Under the pieces are notes generated by a model, which was not told where the DNA came from, searched no databases, and was given only the letters and a program-made list of their open reading frames with translations. Shown in pieces: positions 37,875-48,688 of a DNA stretch of 64,000 nt. Made by a program: the position numbers and the translations under genes. The stretch comes from Boswellia sacra (taxonomy: Eukaryota > Streptophyta > Magnoliopsida > Sapindales > Burseraceae). The stretch spans positions 1-64,000 of the forward strand of contig SNVD02013238.1 of NCBI GenBank assembly GCA_013180625.2, read 5' to 3'. Position 1 is the first letter of the stretch; each line of letters begins with the position of its first letter.

Positions 37875-38599
37875 GATCACTACAAGAATTTTTTGCATAT
37901 TTGTCACTTCGTAATTTTTTTATTTGGCAGTTTTTTAAAAAAGTGAGAAATTTAACCATGTCTTAAAAGTCAAACCTATCAATTCATCTTATTTGTAACT
38001 TTTTGTCTTATTCAATCAAATATATATCACATTTTTATAAAAGTTTGACAAGTATGTAAAAATGTAATTAATTTTTTCTTTTCCCTCTCAAATTTCCCTC
38101 TTTCTTTTCATTTTTTCTTTCAAATATGTGAATATAATATTCAAAATTTCAATAAATTTATCTAAATATAATTAAACAATATAATTTTATTTTTAATCTA
38201 AAATTAAGAATAATTTTTAAAAATCTTTAAAATAAAGATAACATTATTATATGTATGAAAAGAATAAATTTTTAAATATTAAATTTTAGAAAAATGAATT
38301 TTTAAATGTGAAAATTTTATGAAATGAATAAAATTATTTTTTAATTTCAAAGTGATGAAAATCACATTATTTAATTGCTTTGATGAAAATTAAGCGATTA
38401 AAAATATCAAAAAAATTATTTTGTAGTAAAATAACATTTTAAATATGCAAAAAATTATTATAATTTATTTTAAAAATTAAATTAAAACATTTAGTGCTCT
38501 AAAAATTATAAGAAATTAGTCTAATGGTGTAAATGAAAAAGTTTGAAATATAGAGATTGAACATGGGGATGATTTTGATAATTTTTAATAGTTATGGAT

Positions 38600-38884
38600 T
38601 TCCTGGAATTTTACAATTCTATATAAAGAAAATGAAAAAACCCTAACTCTATCTAAATCCCTAATTGACCTACGTCTTCCTATGCCGCCGTCCCACTCCA
38701 CCGTCTTCTGGAAGAGATCACTCGACTCAAGCCTCAGCTTCACTGGCTGTCTCTCCCTGATTCTCTCTCTCTCACTCACTCATTACGCACGCACGCACGC
38801 AATTGACAAATCATTCTAATTTCATCACAAAATTCGTGAAAGAGCGAAATTCGAAGCCAAAACCCTAACTTCTTCTCGACGACG
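38600..38884 (+). promoter_or_regulatory. Leader of the CACTA-2 captured gene
   Basis: CT-rich, GC-richer stretch with AAAACCCTAACTC, a (TC)n run near 38764 and CGCACGCACGCACGC near 38788, ending just before the DEGP7-like start. TATATAAAG near 38621 is a candidate TATA box. It could be the original DEGP7 leader. Confidence 0.5.
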
Positions 38885-38888
38885 ATGA

Positions 38889-39396
38889 ATGGGGCTTGAG
38901 TCGACTATGGAGGAGGATCTGTGCCCTCCCTTCCAGGAGAATGTCGCCACAACTGAGGACTGGCGGAAGGCGTTCAACAAGGTCGTCCCGGCGTCGTCAT
39001 CCTCTGTACCAACGCCTGTCGCGCCTTTGGCACCGACGCCTCCATGGCCAACGCCCTTTGCTGTGTCATGATTGCTGAGGTCCCAACCATCGCCATCGAC
39101 CTCGTTGAAATCGAGGTTAACTCAACCGTCCTTAACGACGAGTTCATCGCTCACCGCCTTGACCTCATCCCCCTCACTAGCGAACGCGCCATGAGCATGA
39201 GCTTCTCACGTGACTGCGACGCATGCGACGGAGATGGCCAATGCGAGTTCTGCTCTGTCAAGTTCTATTTGAGAGCCAAGTGCATGAGTGGCCAGACTCT
39301 CGATGTCACCAGTAAGGATTTGTACAGCTCCAATCACACGGTTATTCCCATTGATTTCGTCGATTCTGGCACCTACGATGCCAGGGATCAGCAAAG
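38889..39396 (+). pseudogene. Chimeric exon: DEGP7 N-terminus fused to RPB3 N-terminal part
   Basis: From ATG 38889 the frame reads EEDLCPPFQENVATTEDWRK and AFNKVVPA, matching the start of plant DegP7 serine-type protease. One base is then missing near 38993; in the shifted frame it goes on as NACRAFGTD. Without a break it continues as SMANAL then VMIAEVPTIAIDLVEIEV, which is the second-subunit-binding part of RPB3 (the 35-kDa subunit 3 of RNA polymerase II/IV/V), followed by the zinc-binding loop CDACDGDGQCEFC and LDVTSKDLYSS. The exon ends at 39396 with AAAG/GTGAG. The RPB3 exons that should follow are at 42426-42662 and 58019-58291. The protease active site is absent. It is a captured fusion and has a frameshift, so a working protein is unlikely. 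Confidence 0.85.
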
Positions 39397-40196
39397 GTGA
39401 GATTTTTTTTTGAATAAATGAACTTTATTATTGATGTGTAATAAGCTATTGAATTTAGTGCAATTTTTGTGATACATTTGTGTAATTTTGATTGAGGTGG
39501 TAATAAAACTAATTGGCTTGTGGAAATTTTGTTAATGGTGTGCCTTGAATTCTTCAATAATTTTAATTTTAAGTTTGATAAAATGTTGTGTTTTGAAATT
39601 TCTAATCTTGGTGTTGTTTATAATGCAAGGAATGACATGGTTACTAGTGTGTCTTTAAATATATTGACATGTAGAGCTGAGTTGGGCTAGGTTTTCACCC
39701 ATTTCTAGCATCCACTTGCAGAGGATTTCATGATTAGCATGGTTTTGAAATTATGTGGTTTGTATGAGTTGAAAGATTTAATAGGGGAGGTTGGCTAATT
39801 TCTTATATGCGAAGGCTACATAATTTTTGTTTATAGGCTTTGAGTGTATCTATAGATAACTTTAGAGTTTCTTTCTGTACCCGGGGGCTTTAGTGAACAG
39901 CTTGTTCTTGTCTTGTAGATCTCCTTGCATTTGATCCAAGTGTATCCTGTTTCATATTTTTTATACCTATATACTTTGTTCGTGTCATGCACAAACACAT
40001 ACAGATGGTCTTATGTTTTCCTAGAGATCCAGTCAACTTAACCAAAGAGTAGATGAAAAGTTCTCTTCATGAAAAAACTGTTCCTTTTTCTTTATTTTAT
40101 TTGCCTGTGTTTGTTTTATTCACTGCCATAATCTTATGTACCCAATTCCGTGCACGCTTATGGAAAGCTTTGCTGTTGCCTCCTCTTTTGATTAGG
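39397..40196. other. Intron-like spacer between the fusion exon and the VPS35 exons
   Basis: Starts with donor GTGAGAT; AT-rich; no coding signal. The junction of RPB3 intron and VPS35 intron should lie in here but cannot be placed without the parent genes. Confidence 0.5.
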
Positions 40197-41473
40197 TTGG
40201 AAAGAACTTGCATGTCCTTAGTCAGATAGAAGGTGTTGACCTTGATATGTACAAAAAAACTGTGCTTCCGAGAGTTCTGGAGCAGGTCTATGTTAGATCT
40301 CTTGTAATAGATTTCTGTGAGTTTATGATACTGTACTTGCTAACATCCTGCAATGGATTTTGTGCCACAATTATTTTGACAGGTTGTAAATTGTAAAGAT
40401 AAGATTGCACAATACTACCTGATGGATTGCATTATTCAAGTCTTTCCTGATGAGTACCATTTGCAAACTCTTGAAATATTGTTGGGTGCTTTTCCACAAC
40501 TTTAGGTTTGTAATTTGGTTTGTATTGTCAGTTCCGGAGTTCATAAGTCTTAGTTCCTTTGACATAACTGTTTTTTAAAATATTTTAAGATTGGTACTCC
40601 TTAACCCTTTGTGAGTTAGATGGGTTTACTTATTTATTAATTTTTTTTAAATTTTAATACTTAATTTCATTTTGTTAGTCCTATAAGTGTGGTGAAGTTC
40701 AACCTAGTAAAATTTTCCTTTTTAATTACTTATCTTCTAAATTTCCTTGTTTCCATTTGTGCTTCTCAGCCATCTGTTGATATCAAGACAGTTCTATCTC
40801 GACTGATGGAAAAGCTTTCAAATTATGCTGCTTCAAGTACAAAAGTGCTACCTGAGTTCTTGCAAGTAGAAGCTTTTTCCAAATTGAACAATGCCATAGG
40901 GAAGGTAAATATGTGTATTAACCTGGAGGAATTTGAAGATCAACATGTAGTAACTAAGGACAATATTGAACATGCAACATAAGAGCTTCCTCAATGTTTT
41001 TGTTTTGTTATTATGATATTACTATTACTTTTCTAAAACTCAGTCTGCCTAATTAGTTCCTTATTTGTAGATAAGCATATCTGAAATATAACCTTTTACT
41101 CGTGTGACAGAAAAATCAGAAGTGAAGATGATATTTGCAACTTTAACTTTTTCTAACCCCTCTTATTGCTCCTCTTCCTTGCTTTCTATTTTCTTCCATG
41201 CTCATCTCCCTACTCATCACCCTTCAGTCATCATCTACTTTCTTTGTCTTTTAAATAATTGTATTAACTCTTCAAGACTAGTGATCATTTAATAGCTGTC
41301 TGATTGTTCACACTCTTAATTTTTATTGTTGGAAATGGAATTTTTGCTACATGCAGGTGATAGAAGCACAGGTGGACATGCCTATCCTTGGAGCTGTAAC
41401 TTTATATTCATCTCTTCTTACATTTACTCTCCATGTCCACCCGGATCGACTTGATTATGCAGATCAAGTGCTG
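40197..41473 (+). pseudogene. Captured VPS35 fragment (four exons with introns)
   Basis: VPS35 is the core of the retromer complex that recycles cargo from endosomes. Exons with matching GT/AG borders are about 40197-40286 (QIEGVDLDMYKKTVLPRVLE), 40383-40504 ([19 protein letters not shown]), 40770-40904 (NYAASSTKVLPEFLQVEAFS) and 41357-41472 (PILGAVTLYSSLLTFTLHV). Together they cover about 160 of roughly 790 residues, from the middle of the alpha-solenoid. A TAG falls at the end of the second exon. The fragment lies in what would be an RPB3 intron, in the same direction. Introns are kept, so capture was at DNA level. Confidence 0.9.
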
Positions 41474-42425
41474 GTATGTTTCAAAGTTGCTAATAAGCAT
41501 GCTACATTTTAAGTTGAGTTGCAGATATATGACTAAGTTTACACTTTTTATGGTGTGTCTAGATTTTTTCTACATCCCTAAGAAGTGAGAAAACAATTTC
41601 AGTGGTTTCCAATTTCAAATTGAAAAATTATTTGCTAGACAAGTAAATATAAGAAAGTATTTTTCTTATAAATCTGTTGAATAGTAATGTGTCAACAATT
41701 TAATAATTATGTGGACATGTCTCGAGATGATATCGTGCCTATTTTTGCTCGTCACTTCAACTCTTCAAGTCTCAAGTGATTGAGTTTCAACCTTGAGAGG
41801 GAAAATATACTTGTGTTATGTGGGCAGTAAATGGAGCATTAAAATCTGTTTTGTGAGGTCAGATAGTAAGTTTAGCTTGTTAGAAGCAAAGTATTTCTTC
41901 CTACTCAGTAAATTCTGCTCATATTGTCAAGTTAAATAGTTGCAACTCATATGTTCTTAATAGTACAATGCCAGTGGGAGTTATTTAGTATGAAAGGTTT
42001 TGAGGGGCACTTATTCTAAAGGTTCATGCTTGATATGTAGATTTAGGTTTGACATTGTCCTTTAAACTTAGAGGCCCTGTTTTCTTGTTTTCATTTGCAT
42101 GATAATAATCTCTATGGTTGAGACTCAGCTTCTGCTATATGGGGATTTAGAATTTTTTAGTCATAATACAGAAAAAAGTATTTACCCACCAAATGTGTAT
42201 TCACTTAATTTGTGATTGACATTAGATTGCTTAGATTGTAATTGTATAAGTTCTTCTCTTTTCTCTTCCTAGAATTTCCTTCTCTTAAAGTTTCAGTCCA
42301 ATCTTGTGGCCTTTGCTATAATTGTTAAATTGTTGATTAAGAGGAGGTAATTCTTCTGTGATGGTTCCTATAGTTATTAACATAATTAATATTTTTGAAT
42401 CTAAGCTGATTTATTTTGTATCTAG
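41474..42425. other. Intron-like spacer between VPS35 and RPB3 exons
   Basis: Starts at the VPS35 donor and ends at the RPB3 acceptor (TATCTAG/G). AT-rich, no gene signal. Confidence 0.5.
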
Positions 42426-42662
42426 GGGTATTATCATTGTTAAGTTGCACCGTGGGCAAGAACTTAGGCTGAGGGCAATAGCCATAAAAGAGATTGGCAA
42501 AGATCATGCAAAATGGTTAGCTGTAGCAACAGTCACTTTCATGTATGAACCAGAGATCCACATCAATGAAGATTTGATGGAAACTCTGACACTTGAAGAG
42601 AAACAAAGTTGGGTTGATAGCAGCCCTACAAAAGTTTTGACATTGATCCTCATACTGGACAG
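42426..42662 (+). pseudogene. Captured RPB3 middle exon
   Basis: Opens with [19 protein letters not shown] and continues [20 protein letters not shown] and [19 protein letters not shown], the central dimerisation-type part of RPB3. It splices in phase from the 39396 donor (AG + G). One T is lost after PTKV, so the last codons run out of frame until the donor CTGGACAG/GTTAG. The next RPB3 exon is 15 kb away because CACTA-3 jumped into this intron. Confidence 0.92.
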
Positions 42663-44310
42663 GTTAGTTTTTTTTTTTTGAGAGAAAATTCAAATTAGTC
42701 TTATCAGTTTTTCCAACACTCATGTTTAACATGAATGTTTGAGTCTATGATATGTTTGCTGCTGTTTTAAAAGGAAAATCATCAGGCTTTATCTACTAAA
42801 TGAAAGTGCTTCCTTGAGAAGGAACTTCTCATGGAGAAGGCAATATTTTGCATGGCCTGCCTTCCTGTATGGAATTATCATTTTGCATTGGATTGATGAC
42901 ACATGTGAAAACTGATTTTGCACTGGGCTGAATGCTATTCTTACTTTAAAGATCGGTAAGAGTTCTCCATAAGAAAAGTGTGAAAATGTAGAAGCAGAGA
43001 AGATGCTTGTTATCTTTTTGAGTAGTTTTTCCTATTGAAAGAGACTCCTTTTTGAGTGGTTTTTCAAGATCAATATGAGCCGTTTGTACATGTTTGGATG
43101 CCTTTTAGCATATCAGTGATGTCACCTAAAGAGCATGGAGGAAAAGACTTCTATGAGCTTTGTTTTTCTAATACCAAAGCATAAATCAATTTACTTTTAT
43201 TTTATCTTAAGCTCATAGAATCCTAAAATGAGAATTTTTGGGGGGGCGGGGGGGGTGGGGAGTGGTGGTGGGGGATGGGGAAGTTGCCTTGGGAAAGCTG
43301 TAATATTTGCCCTTAGGCTTATTGGTTTAAAAAGTTGCTTTTGAGATCAAAAAGCCCTGAATTGAATCTCTTAGTTGGAGAGAGGTTTTGGAAGATTATT
43401 TCTTCAATGTATTCTGACTTGAATAGGAAAGGTTGTTTTCTGTGTTTTATAGCATATTTTTGGGTGCTATGCCTGTTTTTATACAGTTATTGCTTTCCTG
43501 TCATGGAATTCTGCTGTTTTTGAATGTGATTCACTCCACTTGTAACTCCTATTACATTGATTTAATATGCATATTCAATTTCTTAATTATTAAAGAAAAG
43601 ATAAATAAATAGAGCTTAACATCTACTATCTGAATGTGTTGATTGTATTCTGTACATCACCTTCTTTGTTTTGGTTTGCTTCTCTTTCTAAAAAAATGTA
43701 TAACAATAACAATAACAATGATAGTAATCTATTCTTTTTCCTCGTGTTTTCCAACTTAAGATCAGGTTAGAGGTTGCATGATGCATGTAAATAAACATTA
43801 GAAGGGGTAAGTTATTAAATTAAGAAGCTTATTGAAGTCATATGTAGGTTTGTACATAGGGTGTGTTTGAGAGTAGAGATTTAGTGGAAAGGAACCTCGT
43901 ATGTTCTGTTAGGTATAGTTGCTGGAGTGGAGAAAATGTTTATTTTTGCCTATGATGGCCGACATAAATTTGGAGCTTCTTTTTTAGTGGGATGTTGGGC
44001 TTCTTTTCTGGCTTGGACTCGTGAATTTTTTGATTTTACTATTGATGTTGTTGGGCTTGTCCAATGAGTTTAATGTGAGAGTTGGTGAAACTACTGGGTA
44101 GATTGCTGAAGCAAAGTAAATGAAAGGCCCACATGTAGAGGATTGCAAAATGTGGAGCATGCTAATATTTGTTATCAGATTGCTTGGTCTTGAGAATTCT
44201 GTTTAGTTGCCAATCAGTGTAAATTTTGGGCTTGGTTTTGTGTGTATCTACTATCTGCTGAAATATATACGGATGATTGTTTGGACTTGTATGTAATAAT
44301 TATCTTTTGA
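42663..44310. other. RPB3 intron, left part, with G-rich run
   Basis: No gene. Contains a strongly G-rich stretch at 43240-43282 (many GGGG groups) and ends with the TGA target site of CACTA-3. Confidence 0.55.
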
Positions 44311-44499
44311 CACTACTAGAATTTTTTTTATACTTGTCACCTAGTTTTTTAAATATTTGGGAGTTCTTTGTAATACTGACAACTATGGTATGCAATGATA
44401 AGTCAAACCCTGATTTTCACAATATTTGTGAGATGGCCACTAAACATATTTGTCATATTGAAAAATTGAGGGACAAATATGTAAAAATGCTGAAAATCC

Positions 44500-45593
44500 C
44501 TTTTTCTTTCTTTCCCTCCTCCACGTTTCACTTTCCCTCACCTTTTTAATCCCTAGCCGCTCAAAGAAATTAGCATTAATAAAATTAAAGCTTTCGATTT
44601 CATTTTCCTCCTTCTCATTCAATCCATGTCCCTCTTCTCTTTCACTATCCCTCCTTCATCAATCGTTTGTTTTCCCTCATTCATTATTTTTTCCTCACTT
44701 AATTGTTCACTATTTGCACTTCCTCTGATTCATGTTTACAGCTATTGGGTCATCAATCAGCTTATTCATCACCTATCATTCACTTTATTACCTCGCTGAT
44801 TCATGGTTATAGCTCACTCAACAGCATTCACGATTGCACGCAGAAGAGAAATCACTGACGTGCAAAGGTGAAATCTGTCCCCAAACCGTGAATCGGTAAC
44901 TTACTCATTACTTTCTTCTCTTCTATTTTTTCCTTCATTTAATTTATATGAAACCCTATAAATTCCTCTGAAACCCTAGAAATCAGTCCATTGAAATCAA
45001 TTAGTTTAATCGATCTATCATCTCTTTACTTACTTAAAAACCAAACAAACGATTTTTTTCTTTGTCTAAGGTTTTTGTGCTCTGATTTCATCTTACAAAT
45101 GGGAATTGTAACTCAACACTCATTTAAACTTAAATGTGAAGGAACAAATGGGAATTGTTTTCAAGGGAGATAGTAATTGGTCATCAATAGCAATAAAGAG
45201 GAAAAAATGAACTTGTTTAGTTGTTTTGGAGTTAAAGGGCAAGAGTTAGTAGTTATGAACTGATAAGCACAACCTAGTTTTATAAATGAGAAAGCACAAA
45301 AATCTGCCAAATGCCAATTCACTCTTTGCCTCCTTGCTAATAATGACAATTTTGCCTAAAATGCTTTGCCTAACAATTTAAACATGGGTTTTTTTTCTTC
45401 CTTATTAATCTTTATTTAGTCGTGGATTATTTAATCTTAAACTATTTGATTTGATTTTTTTTAGGGAAATGTAGGAATGATGTGCATATATGGGGGATTG
45501 CGAGCCACCAATTTATTGTCACATGTTAAATGACACATATTATGAGCAGGCTAAGCTATCATTATGTCATGAGTGACAGAGTTGATGAGAAGG
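44500..45593. other. Leader-like region and left interior of CACTA-3
   Basis: About 44510-44880 is CT-rich and ends in a donor-like GCAAAG/GTGAAATC, which fits a 5' leader exon followed by an intron. The rest is AT-rich up to the AGG target site of CACTA-4. No coding sequence recognised. Confidence 0.45.
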
Positions 45594-45890
45594 CACTATA
45601 AGAAAAATTACCATATTTGACGGTTTTTGACCGTCAAATATGTATATATTTGGCGGTCATGAAAACGCCACCAATGGCACCACCAAATATGGTCAATTTA
45701 GCATATTTGGTGGTCTTTTGACCGCCAAATATGAAAGAAATTGACTATATTTGGCCGTTTTTGGCTGCCAAGTATAATAGGTTTAAAAAATTAAAAAAAA
45801 TATACTTGGCGGTTTTTGACCGTCAAGTATAGCAGTTTTAAAAATTAAAAAAAAATACTTGGTAGTTTTTAGCCGCCAAGTATTTAAAAA
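45594..45890 (-). repeat. 3' subterminal palindromes of CACTA-4
   Basis: Repeated short hairpins such as CATATTTGACGG/CCGTCAAATATG (45611-45641), ATTTGGTGGTC/GACCGCCAAAT and ACTTGGCGG/CCGTCAAGT. Each is about 30 bp with a loop of TTTTTGA type. The same motifs fill 58440-58701. They are likely sites for a transposase partner protein, by analogy with known CACTA elements. Confidence 0.75.
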
Positions 45891-46425
45891 AATATTAAAA
45901 AACCTAATGAACAGCATGGACTACTCTACATGCATGGACTACTCTACATGGGACATATCAATCAACACCAAAGGCAAACTTGCTGGTGCAATGAAGAATT
46001 AAAATGGCTAAAATTGCAATAAAAAAGAAATCACCAACAAGACGTACAATCCATTTCCTTAACACAGCTCAACATAATAGAAAGTTTAAACAACACTAAA
46101 GTACATGCAAATCAGCAGCTCTTAACCTCCGCTATAAATCTACAAAGCATCCCATTGGTCCTTCTTGATGCCAAGCATAATAAATATAAAGAAATTTTAA
46201 AAAGCCCTAGTAAATGCAAATATTCAGTTTTTAACCAGCTTTGCAATCAAAGCTACTAAGTCAGCATCCTACCAGTTCTCTTGACACCAAGCATTCAATA
46301 AGGACAAGTTTTTCCATCCATTTTAATTAAATTACTAACTAGTAAATGGATAGAAGGGAAACTTCAAATCTATTACTCCTCTACAAAGATAACATATTTA
46401 TATGTTGAATCCAATCAGCTTTAAG
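45891..46425. other. 3' interior of CACTA-4
   Basis: Starts with a tandem pair of CATGGACTACTCTACATG at about 45916-45951. The rest could be the 3' untranslated region of the captured SYP71. No other signal. Confidence 0.5.
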
Positions 46426-47569
46426 TTACTTGACTCTCATGAGTAAATTATCATCAATGTTGCCAATGCCATAACTTGAATTTGGCAAAACTAGCACACC
46501 ACGTCCAATATACAAAGCAATGCCCAGAATTATACTCAACAGGATGATGTCAATGCAGAAGTTCCGACTGGACCTCACCTGGAGTAAAAGCAAGAAAGCT
46601 ATTTGTTTGAAAGAAGCTAGCCTCTCCAGAGGAAAAGCAATGAATCTTGGTAAAATTTAGGGCAGGAATTTACAATTGAAACAATTATTCAGATCAGTTA
46701 CCTTGAAAAGAGTTTCCTTGAGCCTCACATTATTGTTTTTAAGGTCAGATGTTGCCTTGTCTACTTGTCAAAAATAGAAATATGTAACACATCAATATAA
46801 CTTTTTAGCATTATTTGTTTCTATGATCCGATAATGATGGAAGTTATGATTGAGCAACATTCTTACCTTTGTGTCAATTTCATACATTAGTGGAACTTGC
46901 CTATCCAATTCCTGAGAATATCAAATTTAATTATTAAGCTGTACTTTCTTCTGATAGCATCACAAATTATACCATACACAAAATAACCAACCTCGTTCAT
47001 ATCAAGAGCCAAGTTTTTCAGTGTATCCAATCCGTCTGAAATAACATCAAGACCTTTATCCTGTGCAGATGTCATTGAATCAATAAGAAGGCTAAGAGGT
47101 AGGTGGCTAAGTGTAGTACCCTTATCATATCATATGCACCATTCCTCTAGATAATGGAAGAGACACATTACGTGTAATTAATTGTATGTATGTACAAAGT
47201 ACGGTATTGAACTACTGATCAAGAATCTTACATGCTTGTTTCATTTTTTGCATTTCATATTCTTGCTTGAATTGACTTGATTCTTTAGTTTAATGCACTG
47301 TCAAAGTTCCCATATGATGGTTTGAAGTATACAGTTAATTATTATCATTCAATTGAAAAGCTTGCATGAAATGAATTACCTAATGAAGAGCATCAACAAT
47401 AGTAAACACCTGATGAGTCAAACTTGATGTTTTTATTAGATGCTGAAGTTCCCCATCCTCTAGTTGAGGCTGCAGTCGTAGTCACATTTGGTATTGCCTC
47501 AATTTTCTCTAACAACGCAAGGACCATATCATGACGAGCTTCTTGTTCTTCTTTCAAAAGCCCTTTGAC
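46426..47569 (-). pseudogene. Captured SYP71-type Qc-SNARE fragment
   Basis: SYP71 is a plant-specific Qc-SNARE in membrane fusion. Exons in order on the minus strand: 47569-47410 (EARHDMVLALLEKIEAIP), about 47287-47224 (SSQFKQEYEMQKMKQ), about 47066-46991 (GLDVISDGLDTLKNLALDMN, the SNARE start), about 46912-46868 (ELDRQVPLMYEIDTK), about 46768-46706 (DLKNNNVRLKET) and about 46580-46426 (VRSSRNFCIDIILLSIILG, the C-terminal membrane anchor). Splice sites are kept. After the anchor the tail is about 25 residues longer than in usual SYP71. The N-terminal half of the gene is missing. It lies downstream of the IRE exons in the same direction. It could be transcribed with them but lacks its own start. 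Confidence 0.88.
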
Positions 47570-48688
47570 CTGCGATTATATGAACAAATTATGATTCCAA
47601 AGTGAATACAACCTCACATGGTCACGACTTAGCATAATTGATCAAGGAGATGTTAAATTTGGACAACACACACACACATATATAATAAAGATAATGAACT
47701 GTCAATGTACATTTGAAATCCACTCACAGGTGATAAATAATTGGAGTCAATCAAGGATCAGATTCTATATAACTACATATGTAAGACTGTAAAATCATAT
47801 TTATGATTACCAAGCATATCAAGGATTAGTCATGGTTATTTGTCCCACACTCTTGTTTCACTCTCTCATCTTGGATAATGGATAAGCATCTAACTTCTCT
47901 ATCTTCCAGGAGTTGTTCCCAATACATTAAACTACTGTAGAAAGCTAACCTATCTCCATTCTTCAATGTATAATCACTTGTGCTGTCATTATCACACTAT
48001 CACAACATCATAAAATACAAGAAGCAAAAGGAAATTTTCAAACAAAACTTTAAACTTAACGAACTCAACTTTCTAAAGATAACAACAATATAAAACTTTG
48101 CAAATTAAACCACCTCTGAAATCCTGTTATGAGCAGACTTTTAACACTTACAAAACATAGATAAACGTTTCCATTACAATTTCAATATTTGTTTTATCTT
48201 TAAGTCTAAAATAAGTTTAATATTCTGATTAGCAACAATTGCAACTGCTTAATTTTATATAAATATATTAGCAGTTCTAATTCAGTGAAAATATTAAATT
48301 TTGCTAGCAAAAGTCATTAAAACGCATTGTTTAGAAGCAGTTTCAAGGCAAATGAAGATAATCCAAAATTGAAGGGAAGAAGGAATAAGAAGGATTTCAA
48401 AGCCATATTTCAAGAAGTATAAGATAGAAAAATAGGAAAATGCATCAAAACTCACCGTTTCGAACTAAATCTAACGAAAAATTTCCATGTAAATCTTTTC
48501 AAAGAAATATTCCAACTAATTAAAAATTATCAAACATACAGGCCGTAAAGAGCATTAAAACACATCGTTTAGAAGTAACTGTGAAGCAGTGAAAAAATTT
48601 CCAGGTAATTCTTTTCAAACAAGTATACTAACTAACTTTAAAATTGTCAAAAACACAGACGGCAAAGAGAACTAAAACGCATATTCCT
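47570..48688. other. Spacer between the IRE and SYP71 fragments in CACTA-4
   Basis: AT-rich. Two related phrases (AAAACGCATTGTTTAGAAGCAG near 48320 in part, and AAAACACATCGTTTAGAAGT near 48557) suggest a small duplication. No coding sequence. Confidence 0.45.

Noticed and set aside
42426..42662. A native, working RPB3 gene at this locus
   Set aside because: Its first exon is fused to DEGP7, a frameshift precedes the second donor, VPS35 exons interrupt it, and all pieces lie between CACTA termini with a target duplication.
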